64,000 bases of DNA from Hydnum rufescens UP504 (GCA_014904985.1 MU128912.1:281368-345367), one strand, 5' to 3'; shown: positions 23,963 through 36,692, numbered from the stretch's first letter. The notes: generated by a model from the sequence alone, not told the origin. Numbers and translations: made by a program.

Positions 23963-24608
23963 CAGGAAGACGAAGGCGCCAAATGGGCACAAGCTAGTAT
24001 TGCTTTGATAACAAAGGGCGAATCGTAACACTTACTTTTGCCCTAATAGTGTACTGTACCCACAACAATATAAGGGCGCAATTTCTCCACCGAAGCATAT
24101 AGGGAAAAATACAAAAAGTTACTGTAGGAGACTATGGATAACGGCCGCCCATCCGCTCGTGAACATCCGAGGTCTGGAGCGAATGGCCTAAGCTTACAGA
24201 CACTACACTATATTTGTATGATTTTCGGAGGGTCGTGTTGCCATGAAAAAAAGACAGTCTCATAGCAGTCTCACAGCATTCTTGATCACCATTCGCTTTG
24301 AACTACAGCACAAGTGTCCGTGTAGTGAAGCAAGCAACCATAGTTGTTTTCGACTTACTGTGGTGTAATTCAGGTGAGCCGAATCGCTTAGATAGACGTC
24401 CAAAGAGTTTTACTCCCCCATCATCTCCAAACACAATTGAAGCGCAAATCAAGGTCAATGGCCACTGGAGTGTGCAGAACATGTTCATAGATGCCCAAGA
24501 CATTGGTGCACGCGCATTATTTCGTACTGAGTGCGTACATCGCCTACCTCATGACGAGAGAAGACCGTCAACAGTGATACAAGACCCAAGTGCAACGAAA
24601 GGCAACAA
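23963..24608. other. Interval between CAF16 start and the HERP-like 3' end
   Basis: The promoter of CAF16 should lie at its left end. No coding signal with conservation was seen; a 120-codon frame at 24298-24660 is unconvincing. Confidence 0.45.
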
Positions 24609-26516
24609 TCAGAAATCCCCGTCATCGCCAATCTGCCCTTCCACCACACGATCTACATAATCCTTCCGCCATCCAGCTAATGTTTCTCGGCGCCGTTGAC
24701 CTTCTTCCGGACCACTGGGTGGCGGCGGAACACCACCAGTTGGTGGAGGCGCATTGGGTACTGCTCTGCCTGCAGCAAACATATCTCGCACCCAGCCTTC
24801 CCGCTCTCTATATCGAGCCCTCCTCCTATCCCATATGACAGGGATAAGGCTTATGAAAAACAGTGCGAGGAACGTCATCACACGGTGAACGAGACCAGGC
24901 TCCACAGCGGCTAGATCACTTCCCCAGCATCGTTCGCAGGTGCCTCCCGCGCCGGAGGCGGGGTCCCAGCCACCGGACCTTGACCAGAAGCAACCAGAGC
25001 AGCAGGGGGTGAAGGTGGTGTTCGTATGGCCATGCTCAATGCATTGGATTCAGACGTCAGATTGATATTGGCAAGGCGATCGATGAGCTGAGAGATCCCA
25101 GTGGCATTGCCCGCTTGGGGTGGATGGGGTCCAGTTGCACCACCCACTGCTACAGGCCTAGCATTAGGGCCTGCATTTAGGTGTGGTTCTCCCACGGCAT
25201 CCGCCCCCTGGCCACCAGGAGCTCCACCGGCTGCTGGTCTATCATCTGCACCATCGTTCCCCCGTCTTCTGGCGGCACGGAGCTCTCGCTCCCGGCCTGC
25301 ATGTCTAAGTACGACAAACATTTCCCATCCAATCCATCCAACAATGCAAGCAAGCCAGAGGGGCTTTCGGGCAGGTGCAAAAAAATACACGAGGAGAGCA
25401 GCACGCGACAGCGTGAATAATAGCTGCAGAAGAACCCGGGATGGCGGAAGGTGAAAGTGGAATTGAAAGCGGAACTCCGGGACAGGCGGGAAGTAGGCAT
25501 TCGGATTTTCGTCTTCGATGATCACCCTGTCATCTCCAGCGGCAACGGCTCCACCACCTCGCTGTACACGGACATTGATGCCGAAGCGCCGGACAGCTTG
25601 CGCGGGCTGAACAAGAGTGGGACGGCGGGAGGTAGTTGGCGACGGCCGAGGAAGGTGTTTGAGTAATGGGAGTAGGGGGAACGTATACGTGAGGATTCTT
25701 AAGGCGGTGAGTTGTATTGGAGTAGGGTTTGCGTCTGGGGTAGACAAGGCAAGATACGGGAGGTTGCTACGCTGGACGTTAGCATGTTGGGGGCACCCCA
25801 TACGAGTAAACCACATACTCGATGAGCACAGACGTGTATTGGAGGCCTTTACCAACGTCAGCACCAACTGGGAGATCCTCATCGAGGGCTGGGGCCCACC
25901 CCAGACCGGCATATTTAATCACTGTCCGAGCGACTCGACGGGCATGGGCTAGTTCGCTTGGACCAGCCCAAGAAACAATTGATTGGCCAGACAGCACACG
26001 GAGGGCATTGGCATGGATATAGGTGATGAATTCCGTTGGGAGTGATGATAATTGTACGGATAATGGAAGAGGAGGCTCATTGGATGGGGGTGCTGACGCA
26101 ACTACAGGGGGTGCAGTTGAAGGGGGTCCGGAGGGAAGATGAAGACTTGATCGTGTCGGGGAGGAAGGAGGGGTCGCAGTCCAGGCGGAAGGATGCACAG
26201 CAAGATATACAGTACGGGGTGGGGAACTTGGCTACTCAGGATTGTAAAGTTGAGGGATGAGATTTGTATTTTCAATTGTAGGAAGGCTCCTTACTATAGG
26301 TTCCTCATCGGAAAGAAGTTTTCCTTGAACTATGATACGCTGACCAGATTCTCTTGGTCGACCTGGACATTGTTCAAAGATGGCGTGTTTTAGTTCAGCG
26401 ACAGTAGCGTCGAGAGCGAGGTCATGTAGCGTAAGCGAATAAGAATGAGAGGGTAAGAAAACGTGGACCGAAGTGTCCTTCTCTCCTTCGGCAGTTACGT
26501 CGGACGCTGAGGCCAT
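24609..26516 (-). CDS. HERP/Usa1-like ubiquitin-like-domain membrane protein
   Basis: The start is at 26514-26516. The N-terminus forms a ubiquitin-like fold: VHVFLPSHSYSLTLHDLALD, ATVAELKHAIFEQCPGRP, RIIVQGKLLSDEEPI, intron, PPRTVYLAVHPSAW. A Pro/Ser-rich linker follows, then a helical segment (LPTEFITYIHANALRVLSGQ). The central part ends in a hydrophobic stretch, VLLQLLFTLSRAALLVYFFA, followed closely by PLWLACIVGWIGWEMFVVL: two adjacent membrane segments as in HERP. A basic and Gly/Ala-rich cytosolic region comes next. The last exon carries one more helix, VMTFLALFFISLIPVIW, and a basic tail. Mammalian HERPUD and yeast Usa1 organise ER-associated degradation around the Hrd1 ligase; the same role is inferred here. 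The final join (intron ending at about 24912) is a best guess. Confidence 0.68.
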
Positions 26517-26649
26517 AGGAACCGTCGATGACTATTAGCACAGTGCGACGTGGAGGGACCGGGTCTACCCGAACCCGCGCTTAACGAGAGCAAAGCAAAT
26601 TATTCATAGATTGATAGCTAGCGCAACGTGTCCAATAATAATCCATCTC

Positions 26650-28886
26650 TTAATTTCCACCCTTTACCGCTGCTACGGCTTCCTCCAAAGCTGCGACAGC
26701 GTCTCGGGCCTGTTCTAGCGTAGCCACTTTTATCCCATAGGTAATCATTGTTTCGCCTTCCAAGCCCGGGAACGTCACAAGGGTCCTGTTGCTTGTGACC
26801 TTGATCCCTGCAAAAACATTGAAGTTCTGATGGTAGATGGCGTTAGCGTCAGCTCGGATAAGACATCAAATACCCCACTGACCGCGCCCACTTTCTTCGT
26901 GGCATCAAAGCGGAAGAGCACTCGTCGCTTTTCGGTTTCTGAATTCTTTTTGATCTTGAAGAAACCGGTGCCTTGCGAAATCCACTTGTTGTCACCGTAC
27001 TTGAGGAGCCTGGCACGAGTCACAAACAATGCCACTTCATTCTCTTCGCCTTCACCCTCAGAGTCTGCAACAGCAGCATCATGTGGGGCCACTTCGGGGT
27101 CAGATTGAGGTGTATCCTCTCCAGACTTGCCAGTGGAAACAAACAAGTTTGCTCCTTCCGACGCCGAAGTAGATGACTCGCCCAGATTCTCCGTCTTCTC
27201 AGGAGGAGTGGCGGTGCCGAAAGGATTGTCCTTCGGAGGGCTCCCAAATGCAAAGCCAACTGGGTTGCCAAGTGTTTTCGACAATGAGGCACCAAAGAGA
27301 GGCGATTTTGTGGAGCCAGAGCCGGATCCAAACGTAATTGGGGATGGCTTCGAAGGGGTTGAAAATAGGCCGGAAGAACCAAACGAATGCGTGCCAGCGG
27401 CTCCTGAGGATGATGAATCGCCAACGGTGGAAGGTACATTTGGTTCGCCAGTTGGAGGCTTGAAGGAGAATGCCCCTTTAGTGCCAAAGCCACCAAAAGC
27501 CGATGTCGATGTCATACTCGAGCTGGAACCAAAGCTGCTTGCCCCCCACGATGGGAACGCCGGTGCAGCAGATGTCGTGCCATCGAATTTAACAGTGGAA
27601 GAGGACGCCGAAAGTGAGGACGTCCCTATACTTGAGCCCTCAGATATATGAGGTGATGATTGAGCACGTGTTTCCGCCTGTCCCGAGGAAACATTGTCTC
27701 TGGGCACGGAGGTGGTACCCCTTGGGGATAATTGCGAATCCGCTGCTCTATCCAACGATTTGGTCGCAGTCGATTCCGAGGGGACACTCGAAGACGAGTC
27801 AGCTTTTCTAGCTCCAAATGGACCAAAATTCGAGGACACAGAAGCCTGTTTGAACTCTTTTTCGCTACTCGCCGATTTGGACTGCGGTTCGGGCGCTCCT
27901 CCAAAGCTAAACCCAATGGATGTCGTGGACGATTGGTCTACATGGGGCCTCGCGGGAGATGAGGATGGCGGATTGCTATTATCTTCTGGCTTCGTCTCAC
28001 CTCCAGGTGGCTTAAAAGCAAACCCGGATGTCAAAGACGCAGGTGCAGGGCTTGGAGTTCGAAGTGATTGGCCACCAAAAGTAAAGCCAGTTGAAGGCAT
28101 TACTGGCAATGACGGGGGGGCTGAAGGCGATGGCAGTTTCGCAGCTGGAACAGGTTGTGATTTTCGCTGGATAGAATCAAATGTATTTTGGATTTCGTTG
28201 CGATGCTTCTGGTAATGACGGAGCGCGTCGGAGAGCACCATATATAGATCGGCAAATGGGTCGACACGGACCGCTTCTTGAAAAGACATTAATAGAGAGT
28301 GATTAAGTCCTCGCAGAGAGACGTAATACTCAAAAGCACCGTCATGCCTCTCGGCGTCGGATGCGGAGGAGGGGATGAAAGACGGAAAAGACGGAGTTGC
28401 CGAGGGGACAGAAAGGGCAGGAGGGGCGGAGGATGCGGCAGATGGCTGGGATGATTGCGTTTCAAATGAGAATGGGGGAGTGGAAGTCACGGTTGAACCA
28501 AAACCAGAAAATCCCGAAAATTTGGGGACTGGAGCTACCTGCGATTCAGCAGGTTTACCATTAATAGCTCCAGATGGCCCACTTAGAAGACTCACATTGG
28601 CGGAATTCTTCGATGCATCTGCAGTGGCGGTGGCAGCACGCTTTGGCAGGCCTTTTATTCTGAAAAGTGAAGTTGAAGCCGTGTATGATGGACATGCCTA
28701 GTCGATACGTACTTGCGTTTCCCTATCTCCTCTGGATTCGAGTTGAACGTAGGCACATCCTAGGTGAGACGGCGATAGGTAGAGGCTCATAATGCAAAAG
28801 GAACACGCCAAGCTTACCTGAGCCTCCTCATCGCCATCATCCACATCATCTTTTCCACCTTGCTTGACAGCGGGGCGCTTCGCCAT
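26650..28886 (-). CDS. NUP50: Nucleoporin Nup50/Nup2 with Ran-binding domain
   Basis: Mobile nucleoporin of the nuclear basket that helps release importin-alpha cargo. Exon 1 is MAKRPAVKQGGKDDVDDGDE. Two introns lead to DVPTFNSNPEEIGKRKIKGL and PKRAAATATADASKN, the importin-alpha-binding NUP50 N-domain. A helical region (FEYYVSLRGLNHSLLMSFQE) is followed by a long Ser/Pro-rich domain with FG-type repeats (GFTFGG, GFAFKP, GFSFGG, AFGGFG, GFAFGSP). The C-terminal Ran-binding domain reads EVALFVTRARLLKYGDNKWI, GTGFFKIKKN, RRVLFRFDATKKVGAV and ends TLVTFPGLEGETMITYGIKV. The stop is at 26650-26652. Domain order is exactly that of vertebrate Nup50 and fungal Nup2. Confidence 0.92.
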
Positions 28887-28950
28887 ATATTTATCTAGTA
28901 CCTTCACGCGGTTGGTGCTTTGCGGCAGTTCCCGGACATCTTGGACTCGG
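28887..28950. promoter_or_regulatory. 64-bp divergent promoter region of NUP50 and the RS protein
   Basis: The start codons of the minus-strand NUP50 gene (28886) and the plus-strand RS-rich gene (28951) are only 64 bp apart, so any core promoter is shared or lies inside the transcribed regions. It contains an ATATATTTA stretch next to the NUP50 start. Confidence 0.5.
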
Positions 28951-30146
28951 ATGTCAAGCTCAAAAGACCATCATCGCGGGCGCGATTTATCTCCGGCTTC
29001 TGGTTCACGTCGGGATGGACGACACAGACATCGTGAAGATGTGAACCTGGTAAATAAGCGGCATCGCTCAGAGTCCGTCTCACCACCTCGGAAATCTCGT
29101 CGTTCTCGATCCCGGTCTGGATCCCCCACGCGCCGCCGAGATATACGGGGAGACTCCCCATTATCTAGCTCTCGGCGCCGGAGAAAGCGCCGTTCTCGCT
29201 CTCGTTCTACTACTTCCACCCACTCTCTCGATAGTCGAGACGATAAAAACAGGAAACACTACCGAAGCAGGGATAAAGATCGCGACCGCGACGATAGGAA
29301 ATCTAGGCATGGGCGTAGACACAGCAGCCATAGCCGGGAACGAAGAGAGCGAAAAAAAGAAAGGAAGGATAAAAAGGTATAATGGGATTGAATTTTTGTG
29401 GGACAGGTCTGAATTTTAGAACACAGAAAAAGAAAAGTGCCGCTGTCACGTCCCAGTGGGGGAAATATGGTATAATCAGTGAATCCGAGTCCGTACTCTG
29501 CTACCTTCACTTTCATTACGGTCCCCTGATAATATGTTTTATAGCATGTACAATAAAGAAGACGTTTGTTCCGACTTTACATGGCCCGTGTTGATCTATG
29601 GCTGATGCCTTGTGGGGCTTTAGGAATTTAGGGCATGGTTAATTGAGGAACGCATGCTAAACCGAGAAACCATGAGCAAGGAGCAAGAGAAAAAGCAATT
29701 CGCAATCTTTTTAGAAGATTACAACACAGCGACTCTTCCTCACGAAAAATATTATGTGGGCTACCCTCATCTTCATTTACTTATTCTCCCTAACCCCATT
29801 CTCCAGAATATGGCCCAATATGAAAAGCGAATGAACCAAATTCGGAATGGTGAACTATTGCCTCAGTCCTCTGAGTACGATCCCAGTGCGGATTTAGCAG
29901 CCCACTCTGCCTCGCATAAGCGCAGTACCGTGGAACATGAGAGCTTCCTGTCCAAAGAGCAGCTCGCAGAGTTGCGGAAGGTTCAAATGGAGCGAATAGA
30001 GGTGAGTCACCCCTTGGGTAAAGGTGATCCACAGCTTTTCATTAATGCATTCGCAGGCCGCCAAAATGAAAGTACTCGGCCTTGAAGTGAAGAATTCAAT
30101 GGGCGTCCGCATGGATGGGAATGAGTTTGAGGGTACCGGTCGATGA
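28951..30146 (+). CDS. RS-rich nuclear protein, probable splicing-related
   Basis: It begins MSSSKDHHRGRDLSPASGSR, and the first ~145 residues are an Arg/Ser-rich domain (RRSRSRSGSPTRRRD, RRRRKRRSRSRS) ending in a Lys/Glu run. After an unusually long intron (about 240 nt, ending TTTAG at 29624) comes a conserved, non-RS part: EFRAWLIEERMLNRETMSKE, FLEDYNTATLPHEKYY, intron, MAQYEKRMNQIRNGE, YDPSADLAAHSASHKR, SFLSKEQLAELRKVQMERIE, intron, and the C-terminus GLEVKNSMGVRMDGNEFEGT. RS domains act in nuclear speckles and spliceosome assembly; the C-terminal half looks like a conserved eukaryotic module I cannot name with certainty. Gene end is tail to tail with the Dicer gene, 129 bp apart. Confidence 0.75.
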
Positions 30147-30275
30147 TCAGTGTAATGAACGTATATCTGCAATGTACAAGATCTGATTTATCGCCGCAAG
30201 GGCTCGGAGAGCAGAGAACACGAGCGCACATGCAATATAAATGAAAATATCTGAACGCGGGTTATATCACTCTAG

Positions 30276-33200
30276 TTAAGCAACGACCTCTTCGGAATGC
30301 CCTTCGCCGTCATTTCTCCCCTCCTCATCGTCCTCATCCTCATCCTCATCCTCATCATATAACACTCCTTCTACAGCCAGCTCGTCGCCGTCGCCGTCGC
30401 CCTCGTCGTCCATCTCGTAATGTGCACCGTCATGCGTCGCATCATAATCATCACTTTGAGCTTTATCATTATCCTTGCTTGCGTCTTTCTTTGATTCTGC
30501 TCCAAGATTAGATTTTCTGCGCCTGGAACCCTTAGACCCTTTGGATGCCTCGTTCAGAGCGCGACAGTCGCAAGTGCGAGATAAAAATTCCGGGTCCCCT
30601 TCAAGCGCATCCAACGCAAGGAAGGAAGCTCGACGAGAAGCCAGTTGTGCCGTCAAGTCTATCGCACTCGCCAAGATGACATCGTGGCAGATGACTAATA
30701 TTTCCAAATTAGAGACTGACTCCAGAGATAAAGGGAAGCATGCTGACCATCGCACCGCATACCGTTGCCATTGAAGTTGTCGTCATCCACGTCATCCTCC
30801 CTCACTATTTCAAACTTCTGGCAACCACGGCTCTGGAACAGCTCGAAAAGGATCTTCGTTGGGTGATGAGACAGTGTCTTGAGAGATATATGCTTCTCAT
30901 AAAACGGCTTGAGGAGTAGATCGTACATGGTTTGTGTGCCATCTGCCACGAAATTATCGGATACGAGGATGGCTCCTAAGATGGACTCGACGACATCTGA
31001 CAACGCCTACAAAAACATGGGGATGTTCAGTTGAGAATCCATTTACAATGTATTTTTTTCCCCTGCCTTCGGAGGTTCGACATCTACCCAGTATTGGCCC
31101 GGCATTCGGCCCTCACTTTCAGCGAGCTGATATTCCAGGTTTTGGGCTTTCTTCAGTTCACGGACGTAGTCGTCGATCGATGTTTGCAATGCTGGGGAGT
31201 CGTGGATAATGTATGTGTATAATTCCGTTTCAACACAGATTGTAGCCAAAGCGGTATTCGTGACCATGGCACCCTGAAGACTGTATTAGACAACTTCTCC
31301 ACTTAATGCAAAACTTCTAACCTTAAGGAGGGTCAGAGCGCCGGGTGACAGCTGACCGTAAAGATCGAAGATATGGCCAATCACGACTGCAAATGGATGG
31401 TATTAGTGATAGGGGGGACATCTAGCGCCCATATAAAAACGTACGGTAGTCTAACACTGCATCACCTAAAAATTCAAGTCTCTCATAACAAGGCAATTCA
31501 TTCCCTTGTATCGATGTATGTGTCTACAACTCATGACAGTATTAATGGCTTGCATCCTTCGTAATACTATGATGTAAATTGACGCACTAGTGCCTGTGCG
31601 AGAATATGAGGTCGCTTGATCTTACATCCAACAATCTTTTCGATCGCGGCCACGCTTTCTTCAGAAAGCTCGGCAGTAGATTCCGGGGGCGGCGCCAATG
31701 CCTTCCGGCCAAAATCCGACCAGCGATCGACGCGAGGAAGGTAGCAGCCAAGATCTTTGGCAATCTTTAGAGCCGCTTCGATGCCACCAGTGATGCAAGC
31801 AGCGCCAATAATGGCCTCAGCGACATCAGCGACACACTAAAAGAGGACAATGCAATAAACGTGTATTCGAACAGCATGACCATTATTTGAGATCGCCACC
31901 TTGTCTCCTAACCACTGGACTCGGACATCTTCCCAGCGTTTTCGCGCCTGTTTGTTTTGTGAGGATGAATCTGGTTCCTCGGCTTTGACACCATCACGAT
32001 CACTTGTAGGGACTTCTGCGGGTGAAGGTTGGGTTGGTTCTGCGGGCACGTCCTCCATTTCCCCTTCTTCTAGGATAGGAATAGAGGGGTTTGTCGGTTG
32101 CATCGCAGCAACCGGGGGGACAGGGCTCAGCGCAGGTCCAGGCTCTTGTTCATCGATTTCCGTGATGTCCTGGGGAATTCCCGCAATATCGGGCGCTCCA
32201 TTGTCCTGATCGGAGCCCTTCGTCTGCGGGAGAGAGCGTGCGACTTTGAAATTATACGGAATCCAGGCCCTCGGAGTAAAGGGCTTAGATTGGATGTATT
32301 GTGGGACGTCCGCTTCCCTTGCGTTTTGTAATAATGACCGATTGCTGATGATTTTTTGCCTAGCAACATGCATTGCGCCCTCTGGTTGTGTGGGATAGGT
32401 CACGAAGAGATAGATGGAGGAGAGATATTTCAGGTACGCGTCCCCTGTTAGAGCCCAAGTGAGACGGGTGACAATTTCTAGCGATTCTGAATAAACTCAT
32501 ACCAAGCAATTCCAGTCTTTCGTAATCGAACTCAACACTGGCCGACGGTGCACATAATGCAACTAGGAGAGTGTTCTCGTTCAGCCAGTTGTCGAAGAGC
32601 TTAGCATTAACCTCTTTGACCAAGCAAAAATCATCAATGCGACGAATGATAGATGGCAAGAGGTGGGCGGTACGAAATATGCTATAATCATTGCGGCCCC
32701 AATTCAGCCGAGGTATATGGAGGGGTCGCAAAACTCACGATGACGAAATGACGAATCGCGCACATAACTCTGGTATGAGAACTGGGGTGCCCCACCATCA
32801 GTTATGGCTATGGCAGGTGGAGAAGGGTCAGCCACTTACATTGAGAAGGACGCTTTCGAGGCGTCGAGGACATATTACAGGCGGGATTCAGTCTATTGAT
32901 TAGCTGGGTGGCTGCGGTCACTTCGATCATGGGCTGATGTTCATCACGAAGACCTTCAAAGCCCTTCCTCCTGACTTTGCAAAATTCTACGTAGTTCTCG
33001 AATTCTGATTCCCGCTAAGAAAAAAAAAATCAAGTTAGGATGAGATCATACGAAGGCGCAACTATATGTACCTCCTCGCCTACAGGTTTCGAAAGAGGGT
33101 TCAAATCTGTCCGAAGCCGGATCGCATCATACTTTCGAGTAAACTCGATCCATCGATCCTGAATAATGGCATCTTCGAGGTCCACCTCCAGGGCTTCCTT

Positions 33201-36200
33201 GGTCTTAGTCTTCAATGGTCGTACCCAATGAGCCGAACCCGTCACAATATCATCCCATGACAAGCCATCTCGGACATCGGGCCTCACGGAACCAACAGTA
33301 GTCGGGGCTTCGGGACACTTCCAATCGGACTTCATTGGTGCGAAGAAATACGGAGTCCTTTCGAGATCACATTCAACCGCTTTCCCAGAGATAGACCTGC
33401 ATATTCGAACTGTGTATTTATGGAGAGTGGAGAACTGCTCTTCGGTGATGTCGATAGGAGCACATCGCCTTAGCTGTACCATAGCCGGGAACCCAGAAAA
33501 AAAGAGCTTGAAGGGACCGATAGGTGGTAATGGATGGCGGGTAAGGAGGCACATAGTACGGTACTTTTCTTCCGTGTGGTCCGCAAGATTGATATCAATA
33601 ACAGTCGGGAACAGTTGATCCGTGTCACCAGTCATGACTGTATTTTTCCAGAATGCAGGCCGCTTCCGGGCGTAGCATCGTGTTCCAGCCGTTTTCCCTT
33701 TGATCGGACGACCATTTGTGTCCAGGGAGAGAGCTGCGGTTGGATTGTGGACCTTGGATGGCTTGCTCCCTCGGGCTTCATAGTCTGGCTCGCCACTGAA
33801 ATTCGCATATATATCCGGAAGGAATGATCGCATTGTTGACGGCCGCGGGAAATAGCCATGTTCCAAGTAACCCATTTTGAAAAGCTTACAGCAAGTTTCA
33901 TAACAAGCTTGTCGTCGAGCTTCGCCTTTCGTTTGTGCAGGGGGACCAGTAACTTTTGGCAAGGGGGAATGTTGGAAGAGACTGACTGTGCAGACGTACA
34001 TGCGACCGGGGAGTGATTCATATTCAAACAGCGGCTTGGAAGTTGGACCTTTAGCGTTGCCATCAGCAATATATTTATACACTACCCCTGTAGCATCCTT
34101 GAGATAGATGCGACCGCCAGTAGTTGGATCCTGGATGAATTCTTCAATTGGATCTTCGTCGTCACTTTCTACCCTTTCAGCATTGGTTTTCTCCAGAAGT
34201 GACTGCGGTGGTACGACCCCACTATGACTATTAGCGACGGCATGGACCCATTGCTGCATAAGAGGGTCGAGGCGGGCGACTCCATGTATAAGGCGTCGAT
34301 GGACGTCATTTCCTTGTTCGACCATGATGATAAAATGACCGTTTCGCTGGTTCGTACGAGCCCTCGATTGAGCGTAGGATATGTGATTTGGAAACAGATC
34401 GAACCTGGCATAGCCAATACCCTGAAAATTAAGCAAAGTATGCATATAGCATGTACATCAACGCACCGAATAACACATGTAGCGCTCGGAAGTTCGATGC
34501 CATCCTCGCCGAAGCGAGTTGAGATAAGGAGATTGGTTTTTCCGGTCCGGAATTCTCCAATAATGTCCTGTTGCGCGGAGAAATCCGTACCAGTCCCAGG
34601 GCTCACACGATCAGGGCCACAGAGTGGTTGGGGCCGTAGAAAAGAAAGTTCGTCACCAAGTGTCCGCAACATATCGGCAATCGCAGCAGCAGTCGATCGT
34701 TTATGAACTAGCCGAGGAATGAACACGCGAAATAGAAGACGAGCAGAACAGGGGACATACCAAAAACAATTCCACGAAAATGGTCACCTTGATACTCGAA
34801 GCATTGCAAAATCTGTACCAATTTCGCGAACTTGGGCGTTACGTTGAAACTCTTCGATGAGGGATTTAAATTTGGCATCGTGAAGGTCCAATTCTTGAGT
34901 AAGGTACGAATTTTAGATCTGATGCTAAGAATCTCCGCAGCAGCTTCATCTGCTGCGTCATCACCAGTCAAGTCAAGCTCGAGAGCCTTAAATTCGGCCT
35001 CCGTAGATATCATATATCTCCTCCAGACGAGATCGGCAGCACAAGGGCCAACATCTCTGAGACTAAATCGATAGCGGTAAGTGCCGTGAACACGACCTAC
35101 ATCGCGCTAACGAGTTGCAATCCTCACGTTGCAGCAGCCCCAGAGAATTGCTTCTTGATAACCTTGCCGTCCGGATCCGCGCCACGCAGCTGCCCGCAGA
35201 GTGTCGTTTCGCGTTTCAACCCAGAAGATTCATAGAAAGTGACTATTTCAACTGGCTTCGAAACATTCGACATCAACATATTTCGGATCTCCAGGGATAG
35301 GCCAGACACCGAAGCGTCAACAGTATTCTCGATTGAGAGTAAATCGGTCTCCTGAGCAACAGAGATATCCATCAATCCGAGGACTCTGGGCCGTGAAGAA
35401 GATTCTGCAGCATGATAGTGCTCTAGCATGATTTGAGCCAGAGGATGTCCGCCCTGGGCTAGATTCACCTGGTCCAATACCAGTAAATTGACGCTGGAAA
35501 TCGAAAGTATATTACCCTGTAATAGTTCCAGTAACAGCTATCGATCACGCATTCAACACGCAAGAAATAATCAAAATTTAGGAAAATTAGGGCGTACCGT
35601 GGCTGAAAGGATTATTGCGTCGGTTGTGGCCAAATCAGGTAGCATGTCGGCCTTGATTTCAGTGTCAGAACTGGGCCCTGGGAATCGCGTGACGTCAACA
35701 AATGGGGTGTCCCTAAGAGCTGTATATTGTTCTTCCACCCGGTCGATATCACTTCATGGAGGCCATTTAGTATGAAGTTTTGATAGTCGGGGCTTGCGAA
35801 CCTTGAAGCAAATACAGCCACTCTCTTGTCTTCTCCTCGTTCAAACCGTTGAGACTCTTCTTGCGTAAATGCGGTCCACACTTTCCGGATGAAATGGGAC
35901 GTAGCTTAAGCGAACAGGCCGTGAGCATTGGTCTGTGTCCTCGCAGAAGGGCACTTGCAGGTGGCAGATTCAAAAATAACAACGACTGCGCATAAAGTGC
36001 TCTTAGACATGCCACAAACGAGGGGATGCCACAAATACCTACGATTATCTTGCTTTATTGCTTCAAAAGCATCGTCTAGGTCTGATGCGTTGATGGTGGC
36101 TTGAGCTGGAGATGGCACTGGCTCCTCTGCGACAACTTTGCGACGTTTCAAAGGGCGGGGGCTATCAGATTTTTCATCGGGATCTGATCGGGTCAGATCA

Positions 36201-36457
36201 GTCTTCAAATCATCATGGCTTGAGATGGTGGCAGCAGTAGGATTGGGGGCGGACGAGATTGCTTCACCAGGAGATCGAGCGTTCTGCAAGTCTCGTGGAA
36301 CGAATGGGGAAACGACATGGAGGCCTTTACTAGGCCCACTCGTTTCATGACCTGCAGGATCCATGCTCGCTCCGAGTGCCATACCGTCCTCTGGATGGCC
36401 GTCAACAGTGCCGTCTTTGTTTCTTTGAACCCATGCTTTTTTCCAAGCATCGAACAT
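30276..36457 (-). CDS. Dicer-like ribonuclease III with degenerate helicase
   Basis: It cuts long dsRNA into small interfering RNAs. It starts MFDAWKKAWVQRNKDG (36457) with a disordered N-terminus. The helicase-like region aligns by order and spacing, but its motifs are eroded. Walker A appears as LNLPPATTS, DExH as LLVLDQVNLA (about 35458-35484), and motif III as VLGLMDIS. Motif V is still recognisable (LLISTRFGEDGIELP), and motif VI appears as YAQSRARTNQRN. The dimerisation (DUF283) region follows, with GRMYVCTVSLFQHSPLPKVT and GEARRQACYETCCKLF, then a PAZ/connector region. RNase IIIa is intact: YERLELLG/GDAYLKYLSSIY and VADVAEAIIGAAC. RNase IIIb is intact: YERLEFLGDAVLDY/VVIG and LSDVVESILGAILVSDNF. 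The tail is Lys- then Asp/Glu-rich. About twenty introns. Its start faces SEC7 across 235 bp. Identity is secure; the exact helicase exons are not. Confidence 0.9.
30336..30363. repeat. CTCATC microsatellite in the Dicer C-terminus
   Basis: Repeated CCTCAT units encode the Asp-Glu alternation (YDEDEDEDEDDEEG) of the Dicer tail on the minus strand. A second, shorter CGTCGC run follows at about 30383-30397. Confidence 0.8.
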
Positions 36458-36692
36458 TTCAGGGAGTCTTCCAAGACGTGAGTCTTAAGATGATTGCTGC
36501 TGCCGTGCTTGGGTGCGGGATTGAGATTATCTAGATATCAGTAGTCGTCGACGTGACCTCGGATTTTGCCCCGTTCAAATCTTGCCACACTCCAAGTATC
36601 TAGGAAACATTTGCAAACCTAGTGAAAGCTACGGTAGGTGTCTCCGGCATATAGTAGCGTTTAATTGATTTAGTTGTGTCACAGCGCTCCCG
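36458..36692. promoter_or_regulatory. Divergent promoter region of Dicer and SEC7
   Basis: 235 bp separate the two start codons. No strong TATA box was seen. Confidence 0.4.

Noticed and set aside
27127..28215. Long plus-strand frames (about 170 codons each)
   Set aside because: They are antisense to the low-complexity Ser/Pro-rich part of NUP50, which easily leaves the opposite strand open.
34224..34706. 160-codon plus-strand frame
   Set aside because: Antisense to the Dicer helicase C-domain exons.
36000..36065. Reading straight through as CGMSKST as a variant Walker A of the Dicer
   Set aside because: That frame cannot be joined in phase to the next exon; the version with a short intron, giving LNLPPATTS, can.
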